DNA of 64,000 bases from positions 1 through 64,000 of the forward strand of contig JAQULP010000005.1 in assembly GCA_028718525.1 (NCBI GenBank). The letters run 5' to 3'. Below are positions 61,207 to 64,000 of this stretch, piece by piece. The notes beneath the pieces are model-generated. The model had not been told where the DNA came from. It was given only the letters and a program-made list of their open reading frames with translations, and ran no database searches. Both the position numbers and the translations under genes were made by a program. The DNA is from Sulfuricurvum sp. Lineage in GTDB: Bacteria > Campylobacterota > Campylobacteria > Campylobacterales > Sulfurimonadaceae. Numbering within the stretch: the stretch's first letter is position 1; each line of letters starts with the position of its first letter.

Positions 61207-62358
61207 TCAGATTCCATAGCTCTCATAAAAACCGACAAGCTCATGAACCATCTCCTCTTTGGAGGCGATTTGAATGTAGATATCGGTGGAAGCCATGTAG
61301 CGATGTCCCAAGAGTTTTCGCAGTTTGTCGATGCTCATTTGATTTCGAGACAGCATCGTGGCATAGGTGTGCCGAAAATCGTGCGGAGTAAAATAGATGC
61401 CTGTTTTTTTCCCTATCACCCGGCATCGCTCCCATACCGCCTGATAGCTTAGCGGTTCACCAAGGTTATTGTGAAATTCGGAAATGAATAAAAACTCATG
61501 TTCCATCTGCTTCTTTTCATAGATACGGAGCCAGGTGAGTTCATAATACTCATTGAGCTTCTCCATCAAGAGGGTAGGAATAAAAAGATCTCGGATCCCC
61601 GATTTTTGTTGACGGGTACGATTCCCTTTGTAGGGGTCGTCTTGATTGGGATGCATGGTTAGATCTTGCACGTTAGCGCGTAGATCGGAGATACCGATAG
61701 AGTGGACACTCAGGCTCAATGCCTCTCCGATACGCATACCGGTGAACAAGAGGAGTTCAAACAGCAGCCTGTCTCGCTGCAAGGTGCACGCTCCAAGGAT
61801 AACCTCTATCTGATCTTTGGAAAGAATGCGGATTCCTCGATCGAACTCTTTGATCTTGTAGCGGATAGCAGGGGTGAAGGGTTTTAGACGGTTGGCATAG
61901 CTTTTCTTGGCGTGAATGGTTTCGGATGCATGTAAGAACGGATTACTGATAGCATGGATCGCTTCATGATAGGTGTAAAAATCTTTGAGCGTCGAGAGGA
62001 TGCGGTTAATTGTTTTCGCACTACGCGGTGATGCCTCCTCGGAGTTCAGCCATGCGATAAAAGCGTTGATTTGTTTTTGGGAGAGGGATTGATAAGAGTA
62101 TCGGTACTGATACAAAAACTCATAAAAGAGTTTGAGATCGTTTCCTTTGGAGATGACCGAATTAAACGCCAGCGCTTTGTACCATAGCCGGTTGTGCAGA
62201 TACTCCCACACTTCAGGTATGATGTTGAAATTATCATCAAATAAACAGACGTAGCGTTCAACGATGATTCGTATAGATTCATCCGATGTTGACTCGACAA
62301 CCTCTAATGCATCATTTAACGCATAAGGGCGATCCACAATACGAAGATACATATACAT
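61207..62358 (-). CDS. tyrosine recombinase 1 of the element
   Basis: 383 residues, the usual integrase length. An N-terminal core-binding domain (about 70-165: YQYRYSYQSLSQKQINAFIA) and a catalytic domain with R in LLFTGMRIGEALSLSV, HxxR in FTPHDFRHTYATMLS, H in KLLGHRYMASTDIYIQ with Tyr. It is promoter-proximal, about 105 bp from the right inverted repeat, so the gene order and end match a recombinase-driven element. Confidence 0.92.
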   Translation of the reverse strand: MYMYLRIVDRPYALNDALEVVESTSDESIRIIVERYVCLFDDNFNIIPEVWEYLHNRLWYKALAFNSVISKGNDLKLFYEFLYQYRYSYQSLSQKQINAFIAWLNSEEASPRSAKTINRILSTLKDFYTYHEAIHAISNPFLHASETIHAKKSYANRLKPFTPAIRYKIKEFDRGIRILSKDQIEVILGACTLQRDRLLFELLLFTGMRIGEALSLSVHSIGISDLRANVQDLTMHPNQDDPYKGNRTRQQKSGIRDLFIPTLLMEKLNEYYELTWLRIYEKKQMEHEFLFISEFHNNLGEPLSYQAVWERCRVIGKKTGIYFTPHDFRHTYATMLSRNQMSIDKLRKLLGHRYMASTDIYIQIASKEEMVHELVGFYESYGI

Positions 62359-62516
62359 CCTAAATAGCCGTATTTATTAGGGCTCAATATCACTTAGGAA
62401 AATTATACATATATTTGTTATACAAAGTCAAACATATATATTGGACATTATGTACTTTAGATAACATAAGATAAATTATATTGAATATTTTTTCAAGCAT
62501 TGACCATACCCTGCTC

Positions 62517-62609
62517 TCACAGGGTAGAAAAAATCACTGCATCGATACTTCGAACCAATTTATCTTTCTCAAGAGCATTTAAAATCGCCATCTCTTCTGC
62601 ATCAAACAT
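62517..62609 (-). pseudogene. antitoxin-like 30-residue fragment
   Basis: ATG 62609, with AGGGAG upstream: MFDAEEMAILNALEKDKLVR, then SIDAVIFSTL and stop. The start resembles BrnA/CopG antitoxins (M(F)D.EE..IL.A.E...). It ends abruptly and no partner is present. It lies between the element's right end and a Tn3 fragment, consistent with decay. Confidence 0.4.
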
Positions 62610-62628
62610 TGTTTTCTCCCTTATTCCA

Positions 62629-62997
62629 ATGTACGGATATTTCAAAGTTGACCATACTTTTTTTGATGCTGTATCATTTCCTAAAAGCGATATCGATTAT
62701 ATTGTAAATCAATACAGTTTTCATGTAGATACACTAAAAATAGCGTTAAACACGCATGTCCGCTACAAAAGAATCATCCGCGAACACTTTGGATTTCTCT
62801 CCCCTAATGAGAATCTTCGCAAGATATTAGAAGCTGAAGCCGGCCACCTCATTTCCAAACTCTCCAATCCAAAAGCACTTTTTTACGCTTTGGTCGAAAT
62901 TTCTGTTTCCAACCAGTATGAAGTTCCAACCTATACCTTTTTAGTCCGGATCATCACCGAGGCAATAAATTCCCATAAGCGGCATATATTCGATTAG
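62629..62997 (+). pseudogene. N-terminal fragment of a Tn3-family transposase
   Basis: PMYGYFKVDHTFFDAVSFPK, then IDYIVNQYSFHVDTLKIAL, YKRIIREHFGFLSP and FLVRIITEAINSHKRHIFD follow the DUF4158-type N-terminal domain of Tn3 transposases (~990 residues normally). Only about 120 residues survive before the stop. ATG 62629 is used as a nominal start; the open frame begins at 62500. It is a remnant and not functional. Confidence 0.7.
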
Positions 62998-63207
62998 CTC
63001 AAACCTTTATCCCATCATCAAGAACTTAGGACCTAGATTTATTTTTAGAAGATGATGAAGTCAATGCCGGTCATTACAGCCTATCATACTTCAAAAAACT
63101 ATCCCATTCTCTATAGCTAAATAGTGTCAAGAAAGTGTCAAGAGAGTTCATGGGGAGCATTGACACCTTTGTTCTACCATTACAGTATCCAAACCAAGGA
63201 GGACGGT

Positions 63208-63615
63208 ATGAAATACCTAACTATCTTTTTGATGCTCTCAATGTCACTAATGGCGGCGTCACCAGAAGTCAACCAATACATGAATGAGCTCTCAACTGCA
63301 GCCAAAGCCCAAGACAAGACTTTTACGGGATTTGATGCTACCAGAGGAAAAGAAATTTTTACCTCAACATATATAGGTAAACAAGGAAAATCTATTTCAT
63401 GTACTACGTGTCATACAGTTAATCTCAGCAATTCTGGAAAAAATTCCCTGACCGGAAAAGTGATCGAACCGCTCTCTCCACGCGCCAATGCTCAACGGCT
63501 CACGAGTGCCAAAGAGGTCAAAAAATGGCTGAAACGAAATTTCGTAGACGTTTACACACGGGAGGGAACAGCCCAAGAAAAAGGTGACGTTCTCACCTAC
63601 ATACAAAACAATTAA
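63208..63615 (+). CDS. c-type cytochrome of the SHP/DUF1924 family
   Basis: 135 residues from ATG 63208 (AAGGAGG upstream). A signal peptide (MKYLTIFLMLSMSLMAA) precedes one heme motif CTTCH. The pattern LSNSGKNSLTGKVIEPLSPR, ANAQRLTSAKEVKKWLKRNF, EGTAQEKGDVLTYIQ matches the DUF1924/SHP family of oxygen-binding cytochromes c. It lies 11 bp before the diheme cytochrome gene, the usual partner. Periplasmic electron transfer; its donor may lie beyond the edge. Confidence 0.92.
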   Translation: MKYLTIFLMLSMSLMAASPEVNQYMNELSTAAKAQDKTFTGFDATRGKEIFTSTYIGKQGKSISCTTCHTVNLSNSGKNSLTGKVIEPLSPRANAQRLTSAKEVKKWLKRNFVDVYTREGTAQEKGDVLTYIQNN

Positions 63616-63626
63616 AAGGATTTATC

Positions 63627-64000
63627 ATGAAAACACTATGGAAAGTATCCCTTGCTGCCGCATTGTTAGTCGGAGGCGTTTATCTGTATGCCGATGATGA
63701 TGAGATGGAACACGCACGCCCGACGCAAAGCAAACCATTGAGTAAACAAGATCAAAGTGCGGCTGCTTTGTATAAAAAAGAGTGTAGAGCATGCCATATG
63801 GCCTATCAACCGAGCTTTTTGCCTAAGCGATCGTGGGATAAAACCATGAATAGGCTTGATAACCATTTTGGTACAGACGCAACCATGGATCCAGCAGACA
63901 CCAAAACAGTCAAAAATTATTTGATGACGTATGCAAGTACCAATGATCGCATTACGGATATGAGAGGTGGTGTTGCGTTACGTATTTCTCAAACATCTCA
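63627..64000 (+). CDS. diheme cytochrome c (C-terminus beyond window edge)
   Basis: 124 codons visible from ATG 63627 (AAAAGGA upstream). Signal peptide MKTLWKVSLAAALLVGGVYL, then an acidic stretch and a heme site ECRACHMAY. The pattern PSFLPKRSWDKTMNRLDNHF, GTDATMDPADTKTVKNYL is typical of DHC (diheme c) proteins that pass electrons to SHP. The second CxxCH should lie beyond 64000. Same transcript as the preceding SHP gene. Confidence 0.9.
   Translation, partial: MKTLWKVSLAAALLVGGVYLYADDDEMEHARPTQSKPLSKQDQSAAALYKKECRACHMAYQPSFLPKRSWDKTMNRLDNHFGTDATMDPADTKTVKNYLMTYASTNDRITDMRGGVALRISQTS

Larger units (their letters stand above)
56835..62470. mobile_element. three-tyrosine-recombinase transposon with TA and BrnA-like cargo
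   Basis: Bounded by inverted repeats GTTATCTAAAGTA (56842-56854) and TACTTTAGATAAC (62453-62465), 13 of 13 complementary. The direct 8-mer AACATAAG occurs at both outer edges (56835-56842 and 62463-62470). Contents: HigBA-like pair, BrnA-like antitoxin, a small coiled-coil DNA-binding protein and three overlapping recombinase genes. The layout resembles RIT elements and Tn554-type transposons. Confidence 0.75.

Noticed and set aside
1..64000. tRNA or rRNA genes
   Set aside because: No cloverleaf with conserved T-loop and no rRNA core sequence was seen by eye; short tRNA could still be missed.

Overview
The window reads as chromosome-like DNA from a sulfur-oxidising Campylobacterota (Sulfuricurvum/Sulfurimonas type). 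This is inferred from protein style: chemotaxis and PAS/GGDEF/EAL/HD-GYP sensors, a DUF1104-like periplasmic protein, SHP/diheme cytochromes, and AT-leaning DNA with dense operons. It is unusually rich in accessory DNA. No rRNA, tRNA or CRISPR array was found.

Layout. 1-3.6 kb: chemotaxis operon on the minus strand (MCP, CheW, CheY-like, REC protein). 4.4-5.9 kb: two secreted proteins, one a metalloprotease whose signal peptide seems to start at an ATA codon. 6.0-9.5 kb: a three-gene HipB-HipS-HipT system and an SBP/HD-GYP sensor. 9.5-12.4 kb: decayed accessory DNA with a truncated serine recombinase, a toxin-first TA pair and a deletion derivative of a gene found intact at 15.4 kb. 12.7-15.2 kb: lipoprotein plus S8 autotransporter protease. 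15.4-18.8 kb: an uncharacterised eight-gene minus-strand operon (WGR-like, RNase H-like, paralogous membrane proteins) with a strong promoter/operator and an XRE regulator opposite. 20.4-25.0 kb: a complete plasmid replicon (HU, eleven iterons, Rep, DnaB/RepA-type helicase, ParA, ParB, and two copies of a palindrome that could be parS). 25-30 kb: a nonsense-broken gene, small unknown genes, a WYL regulator and an Aat-like transferase. 30.1-31.2 kb: a truncated IS21 element.

31.3-43.9 kb is more chromosome-like: an EAL protein, lipocalin, a thiD-thiE-NMT1-like-flavin reductase-gpx-trpB operon, a frameshifted DUF523/DUF1722 gene, a LytS/LytTR-type two-component pair, a CrtI-like oxidoreductase and hemH preceded by an unlisted 32-residue membrane ORF. 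44.1-46.0 kb: serine resolvase and an AAA ATPase behind a long inverted repeat. 46.3-55.6 kb: four overlapping genes for large PAS sensors (CheB-CheR, histidine kinase, GGDEF-EAL, HD-GYP), the last three sharing an N-terminal module.

55.8-63.0 kb is a toxin-antitoxin and transposon hub: a HigBA pair, an antitoxin with a truncated partner, then a 5.6 kb element with three tyrosine recombinases, a small DNA-binding coiled-coil protein, a second HigBA-like pair and a BrnA-like antitoxin, bounded by 13-bp inverted repeats. Fragments of another antitoxin and of a Tn3-type transposase follow. The window ends in two c-type cytochromes, the second cut by the edge.

Two cross-cutting points stand out. 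The three toxin-first TA operons each place the toxin ATG exactly six bases after a good -10 box, so the toxin messages look leaderless. Plasmid maintenance genes sit beside core biosynthesis genes, implying an integrated plasmid, a chromid, or an assembly join.
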